32,122 nt of DNA from Alphaproteobacteria bacterium (GTDB lineage Bacteria; Pseudomonadota; Alphaproteobacteria; Micavibrionales; UBA2020): positions 1-32,122 of the forward strand of contig JAPPOU010000058.1 in NCBI GenBank assembly GCA_028817795.1. The letters run 5' to 3'. The stretch's first letter is position 1; every line of letters starts with the position of its first letter. Below the pieces are notes generated by a model. That model searched no databases. It was not told the DNA's origin and saw nothing but the letters and a program-made list of their open reading frames with translations. Below are positions 1 through 7,303 of this stretch, one piece after another. Made by a program: the position numbers and the translations under genes.

Positions 1-247
1 ACATGCGCTGCAATGAAAGAAGTAAAATTCATCCCACTGGAATAGTTACCAGCACTCTGCAAAAACTTTGGACGTGCGGCCTATGTTTATGTTCCTTCAA
101 AAAACCGTGCTTTTTTGGGGTGCCACACCTTTCTGCCCCACAGCCTGCACGTTGTGGAAATGAGCGCCCAACCATCTATTCAATTACCACCAGACCCGCA
201 GAAGAATATATTTGGCAATACGTCCGCTTTAAATATGTAATAACCAC
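1..247. other. Upstream intergenic sequence, no gene seen
   Basis: No convincing coding region is visible in this stretch; the open frames here give low-complexity, Cys-rich or Ser-rich translations without recognisable motifs. A short CCACA...TGTGG inverted repeat lies near 140-160 and an A6...T6 pair near 99-116, but neither has the shape of a good terminator. It may be the 3' flank of a gene outside the window. Confidence 0.5.
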
Positions 248-276
248 TTGCTTTATACTATTACAGAGTATATTAA
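248..276 (+). promoter_or_regulatory. Predicted sigma70-type promoter of the NAD salvage operon
   Basis: TTGCTT at 248-253 is followed after 17 nt by TATTAA at 271-276 (an alternative -10, TATATT at 269-274, gives a 15-nt spacer). The start codon of the first gene is about 90 nt downstream, so the leader would be roughly 80 nt. The palindrome at 254-272 fills the spacer, which is the usual position for a repressor site. The call rests on eye matching only. Confidence 0.5.
254..272. promoter_or_regulatory. Palindromic operator candidate, TATACT-N7-AGTATA
   Basis: A 19-nt inverted repeat, TATACTATTACAGAGTATA, lies between the predicted -35 and -10 boxes of the NAD salvage operon. The same arms with the same 7-nt spacing recur twice upstream of the dehydrogenase gene at 6350. 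The flanks match too: both places read CTTGCT before the palindrome and AGAGTATATT at its end. NAD salvage genes are known to be repressed by NrtR, NiaR, NadQ or NadR in various bacteria; no such regulator gene is visible here, so the binding protein is unknown. Confidence 0.6.
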
Positions 277-366
277 TGCTCTTATTGTGCAAAACTGATT
301 CTAAACACCACGGCATCGGGGCCGCACCTAACGACAACTCTAGATAAAGACACTGAGGAAAAAGAC

Positions 367-1968
367 ATGAACCTGCTTTCACATCTGGCCAGCACCATTA
401 TCAACACAGATTCCTATAAAGTATCCCATTGGTCGCAATACCCCGAAGGCACGGAATATGTATCGAGCTATATCGAGGCACGGAACAGCAAATACGCAAA
501 AGAGCTGGGACCTGAATACGACTTCGCAGAATTTTTTGGCCTGCAGGCCTTCATTAAAGATTACCTGGCAAAACCCATTGAGCAGGATGACATTGACCTT
601 GCCGAACTTTTGTACGAAATGCATGGCGAGCCATTCAACAAAGAAGGCTGGCAATACATATTGGACAAGCACGATGGCAAGCTTCCCGTTGAAATCCGCG
701 CCCTGCCAGAGGGCACCGTTGCAAAAACAAGCAATGCAATGGCCGAAATTATCAACACCGACCCAAAATGTTACTGGCTGACAAGCTATGTTGAAACAGC
801 CCTGCTGCGCGCGGTCTGGTACCCCACAACAGTGGCAACGAAATCACGTATCCTCAAGGAAATCACGCGTGATTTCATGGAAGGAACATCAGACGAACCT
901 GCAGCCGCGATTGATTTCATGCTGCAGGATTTCGGCGCACGCGGTGTTAGTTCCATGGAAAGCTCCGGCCTTGGCGGCATGGCGCATATCGTGAACTACA
1001 AAGGTACCGATACCGTTATGGGCCTGGTCGCTTCGCTTGGTTATTACAACAAGGATTTTGATAAATTCCTTGAAGAAACGCCGGACAAGCCCAAACGCGC
1101 CATGATAAAGCTTTTGAAAAAAATGAAAGAGGAAGGCACCCCCCTGCCCGCATTCTCCGTTGAAGCCTCCGAACACTCGACAATGACCATTCAAGGGCGC
1201 GAAGGGGAAAAAGAGCAGATCAAAAGACTGATCGACAAAGCCAAAGAAGGCCGCATCGTTTCCATCGTGTCAGACTCCTACGATCACTTTCACAACGTCA
1301 TGAACGTTTTTGGCGATGAATTTAAAGAAGACATACTGGAAGCAGGTCGCAAAGGCGGGCGCGTTGTCATTCGCCCGGACAGTGGTGACCCGGTTGATGT
1401 CATCGTGAAAACGCTGGAAATCCTTGACGAAAAATTCGGCACGACCGTGAATAGCAAAGGGTATAAGGTTCTTCCCCCCGCCGTACGCGTCCTGCAGGGC
1501 GACGGCATCGACATGGATTCGATGCGCGATATTCTGCAAGCCGTAAAGGATAAAGGCTTCAGCGCAGAAAACCTTGTCTTTGGCATGGGTGGAGGCCTTG
1601 AGCAAAAGGTCAACCGCGATGACCTGAGCTTCGCACAGAAAGCTTCAGCGGCATGCATTAAAGGCAAATGGTACGATGTCTTTAAAGACCCCGCCACATC
1701 CAGCGCCAAGCAGTCGAAAAAAGGCCGCCTTGCCACAATCTGGGATGGCGTTGCGTTCAAAACAATCCGCCATGCCAAGCTGAAATCTGGCCAAAAAGAC
1801 CAGATGCAGGTCGTCTTCCGCAATGGCGAAGCGAAGAACATGCAAACGTGGGATAACGTCTGTAGCATTGCGGAATACTTTACCAATCTGATCCGCAAGC
1901 CGCCGACAACCCCGGTGCCGGACCCATGGGCAAAAGCAACCGCAAAACCGCAAGGAATGGCCGCATGA
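367..1968 (+). CDS. nadV: Nicotinamide phosphoribosyltransferase (NAMPT/NadV)
   Basis: This cytoplasmic enzyme would join nicotinamide and PRPP to make NMN, the first step of one-step nicotinamide salvage. Family signatures are plain: DFGARGVSSMES and NYKGTDTVMGL at about residues 187-217 (the Asp is the nicotinamide-selecting residue of NAMPT), SVEASEHSTMT with the catalytic His near 268, VVIRPDSGDP near 335, GDGIDMDSM, GMGGGLEQKVNRD, and KDPATSSAKQSKKGRL. At 533 residues it is longer than human NAMPT (491), mainly through a Pro/Ala-rich C-terminal tail. The ATG follows CTGAGGAAAAAGAC, a fair ribosome site. Its stop overlaps the next start by 4 nt, so the two products are translationally coupled. 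A relative, Namat of the phage NARP1 pathway, uses ADP-ribose pyrophosphate instead of PRPP; sequence reading alone cannot exclude that substrate. Confidence 0.93.
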   Translation: MNLLSHLASTIINTDSYKVSHWSQYPEGTEYVSSYIEARNSKYAKELGPEYDFAEFFGLQAFIKDYLAKPIEQDDIDLAELLYEMHGEPFNKEGWQYILDKHDGKLPVEIRALPEGTVAKTSNAMAEIINTDPKCYWLTSYVETALLRAVWYPTTVATKSRILKEITRDFMEGTSDEPAAAIDFMLQDFGARGVSSMESSGLGGMAHIVNYKGTDTVMGLVASLGYYNKDFDKFLEETPDKPKRAMIKLLKKMKEEGTPLPAFSVEASEHSTMTIQGREGEKEQIKRLIDKAKEGRIVSIVSDSYDHFHNVMNVFGDEFKEDILEAGRKGGRVVIRPDSGDPVDVIVKTLEILDEKFGTTVNSKGYKVLPPAVRVLQGDGIDMDSMRDILQAVKDKGFSAENLVFGMGGGLEQKVNRDDLSFAQKASAACIKGKWYDVFKDPATSSAKQSKKGRLATIWDGVAFKTIRHAKLKSGQKDQMQVVFRNGEAKNMQTWDNVCSIAEYFTNLIRKPPTTPVPDPWAKATAKPQGMAA

Positions 1969-3914
1969 CAAAAAAAGAGCTTTATGGTGATGCAGACAAA
2001 GTAAAACAGAAACTGGCTGACGGGGGAGAGGCGTTTTGCCTTTCCCTCGGTCGCCGTGCGCCCATGCATTGCATGCATGTCGATTGCGTACTGGAAATTG
2101 AACGCGCCGGGTTAACCCCCATTCTTGTCATTGGCTCCACCAACGGGCCTGAAAGCCATCTGTATGACCCCGTGCATAACCCACTCACCGTAGAGCAGCA
2201 AAAAGAACAATTCCGCCATGCCATCGGCGATGTTGATTACAATGAAGCCCATATCCTTGAAATCCCCGACTATGCGGATGACAACAAATGGATGCGCGAA
2301 CTTGTACAAAAAACCAAAGATATAGGCGTGCACGGCAAAGCCGTTGTCCACCTACGGTCAAAAGCAGCCGACGCCAAAAATATGAGTAATGCCATCAAAC
2401 CGCTCAGCCAATACACGCAGGCCTTTATCAACAGCGGGTTTTCAGTATGGCAGTCCTATAACGCCGACCCCAAGAATGACGACATTAACGCCAGTGCCAT
2501 GCGCAAATTTGACCTGAACAACCTGACTGTTGAACAGCGCCACCAAATTGCAGCCCCGGCCTATATTATTTCCATCGCCAGAAAGGCCCGCGAGGACAAC
2601 CCGGATAAAGACATTCTTGCACAGAACAATGTGCCGCTCACCGTGCTTGACCTGGCCCTTGACAGGCTGTACCGCGAAGCAGGCGTGCGTACAAAAGATA
2701 TTATCGCCATCGCAAAGGATGACAACGACATGAGCCTTGACGGCATTGCGAATGCTGCAACAAAACTCGCCGAGAAAGTGCGCGGCAAAATACAGAAACC
2801 TGCCAATGAAAACACCACACAGAAACCTCTTTTGTTTTTGGGCAACAGCGTTTCTGCGGAAACGGCGGCGACACTCAAAAAAGACAGTCGGTTTGACAGT
2901 GTTGGCGGCAGTATCGGTAAATTTCAAAGTGGCGAGCATTATGCAGAACTGTTTTATGGCGATACGGCACATCAAAAAGAAAATGCAGATCGTATAAAAG
3001 GCGCCAAGGCTGTTGTCGTGCAATCGACAGCAGAACCTGTAGGGGATAATGTCAGCTACCTTTTGGGCATGATCCATACATTAAAATGGCATGGCGCAAA
3101 AGATGTCACCGCTGTTATTCCTTTTGCCGCTTATGCGCGGCAGGACCGCGCTTTTGATAACCGCCTTACCTCTGTCGAGGTAGACCTGTTTGCAAAACAG
3201 CTTAAAGCTGCGGGCGCGGACAAGGTTGTGACCTTTACCATGCATTCCCAGGCTGGCGTAAACATCTTTAAAGGGACCTTTGGGGATAATTTCACATCGG
3301 TGCCTGTGACGGAAATTTTCAGCGCGCACCTGAAAGGGAAGTTTCCCTTTACCAGTTCCGAGATTATTTCTGGCGCACCGGATGGCGCGGAAAAGCCGCA
3401 TGACGAAGGTCAGGCCCGCGCCCGCGCACTGGCAACATCGCTTACAGGGCAATTCAATGACAAAGCGATATTTAGAATATCTAAAAAACACGTTGCCACG
3501 AGCGAGACAAAAATTACGTCATTCAATGGCGATGTTGCCGGAAAAGACTGCGTTATTATCGATGATATGGTCGATGGCGGATCAACGCTGGTCAATGCCG
3601 CAAAGATCCTGAAACAAAACGGCGCAAAATCCGTTACCTGCTGCGTCACGCACGGCATCCTGACCCCCGGCACAGGCACGGCGCTGGAAAGACTGATGAC
3701 AGCCAAGGAAGGCACCGCCCCCGCCATCGACAATCTGGTCATGACGGATTCCATTCCAGAAATCGCCGGAAAGATAGAGGTCTTTGCCCGGCAATATCCG
3801 GAACTGGCGGAGAAAATAGATGTTATCTCCCTCGGCCCTGCGATACAAAAGACTCTGGACAGTCAAGCTACTCCAGCTCCAGCGGCCGTGGCCAAGGCAA
3901 AACAAGCGTTATAA
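1965..3914 (+). CDS. Fused NMN adenylyltransferase-like / PRPP synthetase-like protein
   Basis: Two enzymes appear joined in 649 residues. Residues 1-280 look like a nucleotidyltransferase of the NMNAT type: FCLSLGRRAPMHCMH (29-38 is the GRxxPxHxxH nucleotide motif, with Met in place of the usual Gly before the second His) and a possible distal ISIARKAR site. Residues about 287-640 are a ribose-phosphate pyrophosphokinase: QSTAEPVGDNVSYLL, PFAAYARQDRAFDNR near 389, TMHSQ, DEGQARARALA, and the PRPP loop VIIDDMVDGGST at 530-541, then THGILTPG. Together with the preceding gene the operon could make PRPP, use it to form NMN, and adenylate that to NAD. The start chosen overlaps the upstream stop as ATGA with AAGGAATGG before it; an in-frame ATG at 1926 lies inside the upstream gene. 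The Prs half could instead be an Adps-like ADP-ribose pyrophosphokinase. The NMNAT half is less certain than the Prs half. Confidence 0.8.
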   Translation: MTKKELYGDADKVKQKLADGGEAFCLSLGRRAPMHCMHVDCVLEIERAGLTPILVIGSTNGPESHLYDPVHNPLTVEQQKEQFRHAIGDVDYNEAHILEIPDYADDNKWMRELVQKTKDIGVHGKAVVHLRSKAADAKNMSNAIKPLSQYTQAFINSGFSVWQSYNADPKNDDINASAMRKFDLNNLTVEQRHQIAAPAYIISIARKAREDNPDKDILAQNNVPLTVLDLALDRLYREAGVRTKDIIAIAKDDNDMSLDGIANAATKLAEKVRGKIQKPANENTTQKPLLFLGNSVSAETAATLKKDSRFDSVGGSIGKFQSGEHYAELFYGDTAHQKENADRIKGAKAVVVQSTAEPVGDNVSYLLGMIHTLKWHGAKDVTAVIPFAAYARQDRAFDNRLTSVEVDLFAKQLKAAGADKVVTFTMHSQAGVNIFKGTFGDNFTSVPVTEIFSAHLKGKFPFTSSEIISGAPDGAEKPHDEGQARARALATSLTGQFNDKAIFRISKKHVATSETKITSFNGDVAGKDCVIIDDMVDGGSTLVNAAKILKQNGAKSVTCCVTHGILTPGTGTALERLMTAKEGTAPAIDNLVMTDSIPEIAGKIEVFARQYPELAEKIDVISLGPAIQKTLDSQATPAPAAVAKAKQAL

Positions 3915-3955
3915 AAAAGCAGAAGGCTGTTTTCAAAACATACAATTAAAAGCCT

Positions 3956-4111
3956 GTCATCCCGTTGGTTTTGCGTGTTTTGCGTCAGCAAAACTTAGCG
4001 CAAAACACCAACGAACGGGATCCAGTTAAGGTGTGCCGCGCAGCGGCACCCATATGGATCCCTGCCGTTAATGTATAATCGCGTTTCACACGATTATACC
4101 GCAGGGATGAC
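3956..4111. repeat. Composite palindromic intergenic element (three hairpins)
   Basis: The 156-nt element begins GTCATCCC and ends GGGATGAC, so its ends pair. Inside are ATCCCGTT (3959-3966) pairing with AACGGGAT (4014-4021) around a TGTTTTGCG/CGCAAAACA stem; GTGCCGC-GCA-GCGGCAC near 4033-4049; and ATCCCTGC (4058-4065) pairing with GCAGGGAT (4101-4108) around TATAATCG/CGATTATA. GGATCC occurs at both inner junctions. The design resembles palindromic elements scattered through alphaproteobacterial genomes. It lies between convergent genes and may also end both transcripts. Only one copy is in the window. Confidence 0.7.
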
Positions 4112-4142
4112 GATCATTTTAAATAACGATTGATTCTAGTTT

Positions 4143-4190
4143 AAAAAAATGGCCGCAAATCAAGCCGTATGTCTTTTCTGATACGGCTTG
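4143..4190 (-). terminator. Possible weak terminator hairpin at the end of rimK
   Basis: CAAGCCGTAT (4161-4170) pairs with ATACGGCTTG (4181-4190), a 10-bp stem with a 10-nt loop that includes the last codons and stop of rimK. On the minus strand a run of seven T follows, but only after about 11 nt, so it is not a standard intrinsic terminator. Confidence 0.3.
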
Positions 4191-5062
4191 GCGTTCTTTT
4201 CGATGTAATCAATCATCATGCCTGCAATATCAAGACCGGACGATTTTTCAATCCCCTCCAACCCCGGCGAGGAATTGATTTCCAACACCAATGGGCCTCG
4301 ATCAGAGCGCAGGATATCCACACCTGCAACATCCAAACCCAACGCCTTTGCAGAGGCCACCGCCATGGCGCGTTCTTCCGGCGTGATTTTCACAGGCTGC
4401 ACATCTGCACCCAAATGGAAGTTCGCACGGAACTCACCCTTTTGCGCAATCCGCTCCATCGCGGCAACAACCTTGCCGCCAATAACAAAGCAACGCACAT
4501 CGCGGCCCGAAGACTCTTTAATGAACTCCTGCACCAAAATGTTCGCATCCAACTGCTTGAACGCGCCAATCACACTGGTCGCCGCGCTTTCTGTTTCCGC
4601 CAAAACAACACCAACGCCTTCGGTCCCCTCGACCAATTTAACGATCAATGGCGCGCCACCAACAGATTTAATCACATCCTGTGAATCCTGTGGCGAATGC
4701 GCGAACCCCGTGGTCGGCAAAGGGATACCATGCTTTGCCAGTATCTGCAGGGAACGCAGCTTGTCCCGCGCCCGCAATACGGCCAACGAGTTGTTCAAGG
4801 GGAACACACCCAAAAGCTCGAACTGGCGCAAAACAGCCGTTCCAAAAAAAGTAATAGACGGCTCAATACGCGGAATGACGGCATCCAGATCAGCAATCAC
4901 CTCGCCGCCCCGGTAATGCACGCTGGGGTCCTCTGGGGAGATATTGACGAAGCATTCAGTCAAATTAATAATGCGCAGCTCGTGCCCCCTCGCGTCCGCT
5001 GCCTCTTTCAGGCGTCGATGCGAATAAAGCCCATGTTCGGATACTAACAGACCGATTTTCAT
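4160..5062 (-). CDS. rimK: RimK, ribosomal protein S6 modification ligase
   Basis: RimK is an ATP-grasp ligase that adds glutamate residues to the C-terminus of ribosomal protein S6. The 300-residue product has the same length as the E. coli enzyme and matches it throughout: [62 protein letters not shown] (ATP-grasp loop), [19 protein letters not shown] and [17 protein letters not shown] (metal-binding Glu-x-Asn). The ATG start gives [14 protein letters not shown], equal to the family N-terminus. It is transcribed alone, divergently from the amidotransferase gene at 5172 with 109 nt between starts. Related ATP-grasp enzymes ligate other amino acids, but the similarity here is close to true RimK. 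Confidence 0.93.
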   Translation of the reverse strand: MKIGLLVSEHGLYSHRRLKEAADARGHELRIINLTECFVNISPEDPSVHYRGGEVIADLDAVIPRIEPSITFFGTAVLRQFELLGVFPLNNSLAVLRARDKLRSLQILAKHGIPLPTTGFAHSPQDSQDVIKSVGGAPLIVKLVEGTEGVGVVLAETESAATSVIGAFKQLDANILVQEFIKESSGRDVRCFVIGGKVVAAMERIAQKGEFRANFHLGADVQPVKITPEERAMAVASAKALGLDVAGVDILRSDRGPLVLEINSSPGLEGIEKSSGLDIAGMMIDYIEKNAKPYQKRHTA

Positions 5063-5171
5063 GTATAAGTTCCCGTTTTATTAAAAGAGGGCGAAGTTTA
5101 CGGTTGAAAATAATGAATGTACAGTGCTTTTATAGAAGGGTAGATACTATCGAAACCAACGGATAACAAAA

Positions 5172-6176
5172 GTGGAACAACAAAATAATATCCGTATTGC
5201 CATTACCAACGATACGCGCCTGCTTAGGTGCCGGATATTGCTTAAACTTATCGAGATTTGCGGGGCCACGCCCGTCCCTATTCCGAAAAATATGCGTCCC
5301 TCCTCAATGGGCGTACGCTATAAACACGAGGCGAAAAGCCGGCCCCCGGAGGCACGGGAAAACGCACTGCAACATCACCTGAAGCATGTTGGGGAGTTAC
5401 TTGAAACCTGCCACGGCATCCTGCTTCCCGGCAATAAGTATGATGTACCACCCGCCGCTTACGGCCAAACGGACGTTCATCCCGAAACAGACAAAAGAAT
5501 TCCCAAAGACCCGCTATATGCGCGTTTTGAAACAGAAACACTGATGATTAAACACGCCATTAAAAACAACTGGCCCATACTGGGCATTTGCGGTGGCATG
5601 CACGCGGCCAACGTTGTTCTGGGCGGGTCACTTATCCAGCACCTGCCCGAAGACCCGCGTGTCAAGGCGCACGGCATCAAGCACCGCGACACGGCAATAA
5701 AAAAGCTGACAAAAACGCAGAAAAAGGAATGGGAACAAACGTTCGAAAGCACTATTACGTATGGCAACCCACCCAATATTTTTAACGGCACGCATGACAT
5801 GCGCGTTGTACCGGGATCACTGCTGGAGGATATCTATCGCACAGCACGGCCTGAAACAAACATGGACGTCATTAAGGAACTGAGCCTGCACCATCAAGGA
5901 TGTTTTGACGAAAACCTCGCCCCCGGCATGCGCGCCAGCGCCTATGCGCCGGATGGCGTTGTGGAAGCCATGGAGCTGACCACACACAGCACCCTGTGCC
6001 TGCTGACGCAATTCCATTTTGAATGTGATGCCGGTGGCATTGCGGAAGAAGCCGTAAAACGACTGGTCGATGCCGCCAAAGCAAACTGCGGCGAATCTAC
6101 GGGGGATAGTCCTCCTATTCCTGCAAAAAAAGCACGCAAACGCGCCCAAGGTGATGTGACTCCCATCTCCACATAG
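5172..6176 (+). CDS. Class I glutamine amidotransferase-like hydrolase (C26 family)
   Basis: The protein resembles gamma-glutamyl-gamma-aminobutyrate hydrolase (PuuD) and other C26 enzymes, which split gamma-glutamyl bonds. Visible features are the nucleophile elbow GICGGMHAANVVLGGSL near residues 139-153 (Cys), SLHHQGC, APDGVVEAMEL, and the catalytic His-x-Glu as QFHFE near 281-285, where the family usually has HPE. The chain is 334 residues, longer than PuuD (about 254), with an insert before the elbow and a basic tail (PAKKARKRAQ). The start is GTG; no in-frame ATG precedes the first conserved strand RIAITNDT, and the ribosome site is weak. Its substrate is not evident. RimK next door makes alpha-linked glutamate, so a deglutamylase for S6 is not implied. 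Confidence 0.75.
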   Translation: MEQQNNIRIAITNDTRLLRCRILLKLIEICGATPVPIPKNMRPSSMGVRYKHEAKSRPPEARENALQHHLKHVGELLETCHGILLPGNKYDVPPAAYGQTDVHPETDKRIPKDPLYARFETETLMIKHAIKNNWPILGICGGMHAANVVLGGSLIQHLPEDPRVKAHGIKHRDTAIKKLTKTQKKEWEQTFESTITYGNPPNIFNGTHDMRVVPGSLLEDIYRTARPETNMDVIKELSLHHQGCFDENLAPGMRASAYAPDGVVEAMELTTHSTLCLLTQFHFECDAGGIAEEAVKRLVDAAKANCGESTGDSPPIPAKKARKRAQGDVTPIST

Positions 6177-6236
6177 ACATTTTTAACCATATAAAACAGT
6201 AAGTTATACATGGTGCCATAAAATATATTTTTGGCC

Positions 6237-6265
6237 TTGCTCGATATACTCAAAAAGAGTATATT
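6237..6265 (+). promoter_or_regulatory. Predicted distal promoter of the NRPS/NadR cluster
   Basis: TTGCTC (6237-6242), 17 nt, TATATT (6260-6265). The first palindromic operator copy (6245-6263) lies within it, the same arrangement as upstream of nadV. Confidence 0.45.
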
Positions 6266-6292
6266 GGAGATATATACTCTTTTTGAGTATAT
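6244..6292. promoter_or_regulatory. Paired palindromic operators forming a 21-bp inverted repeat
   Basis: Two palindromes, TATACTCAAAAAGAGTATA (6245-6263) and TATACTCTTTTTGAGTATA (6273-6291), are exact reverse complements of each other; with one flanking base each side they make a perfect 21-nt inverted repeat (6244-6264 with 6272-6292) around a 7-nt spacer. The centres are 28 nt apart. Each copy has the same arms and spacing as the element at 254-272. Two sites so placed suit a pair of dimers of one regulator; in RNA the region could also fold as one long hairpin. Confidence 0.7.
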
Positions 6293-6302
6293 ATAATGCA
6301 TA

Positions 6303-6331
6303 TTGACATATATGCGCACACCTTGTATTAC
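6303..6331 (+). promoter_or_regulatory. Predicted proximal promoter of the NRPS/NadR cluster
   Basis: TTGACA (6303-6308), exactly 17 nt, TATTAC (6326-6331): a consensus -35 with a fair -10. Transcription would begin near 6338, about 12-15 nt before the chosen start codon, so the leader would be very short. The operator pair ends about 11 nt upstream of the -35 box. Confidence 0.5.
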
Positions 6332-6349
6332 GACAAAAAGGCTAGTCAC

Positions 6350-7303
6350 ATGATGAAAGCACTACTGAAAGACGACACTTCCGTTAGCGTCAAGAACGTC
6401 GCCAAGCCTGTATTGCGATCAAACGGCGATGTCCTGATCTGTATCCACCTTGCCGGTCTGTGCCGCACCGATGTTTTCGTGGCCGAAGGCAAAATCAAAG
6501 GCAAGCCCGATCTGGTACTCGGCCACGAATTTTCCGGCATTATTGAGGCCGCTGGAAATGACGCAAGAGGTTTTCAGCCGGGAGACAAAGTCACGGTCAT
6601 GCCTGTTATCCCCTGCGGCACCTGCCCCCTGTGCACAACCGGAAAAGAAGATATGTGCCAGAACACAACCATGCTGGGCATTGAGCATGATGGCGCTTTC
6701 GCCGAATATATTTCTGTTCCCGCCGCTGCGGTTTATAAACTGCCTGAAAACGTTCCCTTTGATATGGGTGCCTATAGCGAACCTGTGGCGGCGGCATTAT
6801 CCGTCATGAAATCCGGCATCCGGCCCGGTGAAAAAGGCCTGATATATGGCGATAACCGCTTTGGCCACCTGATTGACCGTATTTTGAAAGCTTATGACTT
6901 CAAAGATGTAACGATTTATGATCCGCGCCACAATACAACACTGGATGAAAGCGCCTATGACTTTGCCATTGAAACCATGGCCAATGAAAAAATCATGGAA
7001 GATATATTCCGCGCCGTAAAGCCGGGCGGCAGGGTTGTTTTGAAAAGCCGCAAGCATGACTCTGTCGGCATCAACTTTAACGCGGCCATCAAAAAAGAAC
7101 TGACCCTTTCCGCCGTCAATTACGGTGATTTTAACGAGGCTATCCGGCTGATGGCCGAAGGACGCCTGCAGGTAGATGACCTTTTAGGTGATGTTTATGA
7201 CCTTGAAGACTTCGCGGAAGTCTTTGAACGCTCCAAAACACACGAGGAAAAAAAGATATTCTTCCGCCCTCGCAGGGAAGACAACCATGTGCGGGATTGT
7301 TAG
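6350..7303 (+). CDS. Zinc-dependent medium-chain dehydrogenase
   Basis: This is an alcohol/threonine/polyol dehydrogenase-type oxidoreductase. N-terminal catalytic-zinc residues are seen in GLCRTD (Cys) and GHEFSG (His-Glu), and the structural-zinc lobe is CGTCPLCTTGKEDMC near residues 85-99, with all four Cys. The Rossmann turn, normally GxGxxG, reads GDNRFG, so its middle Gly is Asn, and the chain is short (317 residues against about 345); cofactor binding may be altered. The start ATG-ATG at 6350/6353 gives MKALLK, normal for the family; the frame's upstream ATG at 6296 precedes the promoter. It overlaps the next gene by 17 nt. Its substrate is not evident; as first gene of the cluster it may oxidise or reduce a pathway intermediate. 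Confidence 0.82.
   Translation: MMKALLKDDTSVSVKNVAKPVLRSNGDVLICIHLAGLCRTDVFVAEGKIKGKPDLVLGHEFSGIIEAAGNDARGFQPGDKVTVMPVIPCGTCPLCTTGKEDMCQNTTMLGIEHDGAFAEYISVPAAAVYKLPENVPFDMGAYSEPVAAALSVMKSGIRPGEKGLIYGDNRFGHLIDRILKAYDFKDVTIYDPRHNTTLDESAYDFAIETMANEKIMEDIFRAVKPGGRVVLKSRKHDSVGINFNAAIKKELTLSAVNYGDFNEAIRLMAEGRLQVDDLLGDVYDLEDFAEVFERSKTHEEKKIFFRPRREDNHVRDC

Noticed and set aside
3..347. Open frame of 114 codons at the left edge
   Set aside because: The translation has no motif, is Cys/Leu/Ser-rich, and covers the predicted promoter and palindromic operator of nadV.
1926..1964. Earlier in-frame start for the NMNAT-Prs gene
   Set aside because: It lies inside nadV and adds a basic peptide unlike any domain; the ATGA junction at 1965 has a better ribosome site.
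1290..2078. Long minus-strand frame of 262 codons opposite nadV
   Set aside because: It lies wholly over strongly conserved NAMPT coding sequence, and its translation has no recognisable domain.
6296..6349. Earlier ATG for the zinc dehydrogenase
   Set aside because: It precedes the TTGACA promoter and adds residues not seen in the family, whose proteins begin at MKALLK.
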